In this document: positions 63,536 to 64,000 of the stretch, one piece after another
How positions within the stretch are numbered: the stretch's first letter is position 1
How the letters are laid out: every line of letters starts with the position of its first letter
Assembly: GCF_019219025.1 (NCBI RefSeq)
Contig: NZ_JAHUWN010000003.1
Location: 186,001-250,000 of the forward strand
DNA from: Bacillus sp. sid0103
GTDB taxonomy: Bacteria > Bacillota > Bacilli > Bacillales_B > DSM-18226
Length of the DNA stretch: 64,000 bases
Reading direction: 5' to 3'
Notes under the pieces: generated by a model
Seen by the model: only the letters and a program-made list of their open reading frames with translations
The model's database searches: none
Told to the model about the DNA's origin: nothing
Program-made: the position numbers and the translations under genes

Positions 63536-64000
63536 TTTTTTTCCCCCGCCATTACTTTTCCTTTTTCTTCTGACTAGTTGGAAAATAATAAAGGCTATGT
63601 ATAATGGTATTGCTACATAGATGAAATATGGGAAGCGGTGCTGCTCTTTTTTGAAGACTAGGTAAATCGCGTACCCTAGGAAGAGCGTGACGAGAATTCC
63701 ATATTTCGGTAGTGGGACATCTTTCAGGCTCGGAATTTTTATTGTGCTTACCATTAAGTAACAAATGATGAAAAAGGCAATTGGCAGAATGAGTTCCGGC
63801 ATTTTCCCCTGAAAAAGAGTAAGTAGTGTTAGCAAGCCCCCACCTGCAGTGATTGGCACCCCGGTAAAATACTTATTTGATGATTTAACAGCATTAATAT
63901 TAAACCGTGCTAATCGATATGCACCAAATAAAGGGAATAATCCTGAAATGGCCATCCCAATCACCCCAAACTCAGAGAAATAGGAATAATATGCCATCAT
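63533..64000 (-). CDS. pssA: CDP-diacylglycerol-serine O-phosphatidyltransferase, partial (5' end beyond window)
   Basis: 155 codons of a membrane protein with about five hydrophobic helices. GAYRLARFNI, then KYFTGVPITAGGGLL and YLMVSTIKIPSLKD, match the C-terminal two thirds of PssA-type enzymes. The CDP-alcohol phosphotransferase signature (DG-AR-G-D-D) lies upstream, outside the window. The C-terminus is basic (RRKRKSNGGGKK). The enzyme makes phosphatidylserine, the precursor of phosphatidylethanolamine. Confidence 0.85.
   Translation of the reverse strand: MMAYYSYFSEFGVIGMAISGLFPLFGAYRLARFNINAVKSSNKYFTGVPITAGGGLLTLLTLFQGKMPELILPIAFFIICYLMVSTIKIPSLKDVPLPKYGILVTLFLGYAIYLVFKKEQHRFPYFIYVAIPLYIAFIIFQLVRRKRKSNGGGKK

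Overview
The window looks like a chromosomal segment of an endospore-forming Bacillaceae bacterium (Bacillus/Neobacillus-like). Evidence: AT-rich DNA with strong GGAGG-type ribosome binding sites, a GerA/GerC/GerB germinant-receptor operon, YpzG and YwbE homologues, a PerR-controlled catalase, qoxABCD, FMN and cobalamin riboswitches, and intrinsic terminators throughout. No rRNA, tRNA, CRISPR array, transposase or prophage module was seen.

Layout. 1-1.8 kb: two acetyltransferase genes, one frameshifted. 1.8-13.3 kb (minus): a catabolic cluster of iron alcohol dehydrogenase, R2-like ligand-binding oxidase, acyl-CoA ligase, MBL hydrolase, a LIV-type ABC importer (binding protein, LivF, LivG, LivM, LivH) and a second acyl-CoA ligase. 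13.4-22.5 kb (minus): a beta-oxidation-like cluster with thiolase, two SDR dehydrogenases, two acyl-CoA dehydrogenases, two MaoC hydratases, a PanE-like reductase, a frameshifted class II aldolase and a thiolase fossil. Two copies of an ACCGGTTGGT-type palindrome just downstream of predicted promoters suggest common TetR-type control. 22.8-25.4 kb (plus): ypzG, an acetyltransferase and a PAS sensor kinase. 25.4-30.6 kb: gerA-gerC-gerB-gerB. 30.7-38.7 kb: small membrane proteins, aldo/keto reductase, MFS exporter, an orphan holin, a MacB-like ABC pair and a class A penicillin-binding protein.

38.7-50.2 kb (minus): a 13-gene cobalamin salvage operon under a B12 riboswitch (btuF, btuC, btuD-cbiZ fusion, cbiB, cobD, cobU, cbiP, cobS, cobC, a CobU-like gene, pduO-type adenosyltransferase, cblT, cblS). 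It imports corrinoids, remodels them through CbiZ and rebuilds the nucleotide loop using scavenged alpha-ribazole (CblT/CblS). No corrin-ring synthesis genes are present. 50.2-52.4 kb: a reduced riboflavin operon (ribE, RibB-only, ribH) under an FMN riboswitch, without ribD and without the RibA domain. 52.6-59.3 kb: a GyrI-like protein, katA behind a PerR box set in a 43-bp perfect palindrome, two small proteins, a cold shock protein, a HAD phosphatase, a frameshifted ABC exporter and a HesB-like protein. 59.6-63.5 kb (plus): qoxABCD with a Rex-like site inside its promoter. The window ends inside a CDP-alcohol phosphatidyltransferase gene (pssA-like).

Unusual structure: three intergenic tandem-repeat arrays. 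Two have a 21-bp period and a shared GGCGRAT-like core; the third has six 52-bp hairpin units. Three genes are each broken by a single-base indel, which may be real decay or consensus sequencing error. The most interesting functional hypothesis is the placement of an R2lox, a family with no known physiological substrate, inside an acid-uptake, CoA-activation and beta-oxidation locus.
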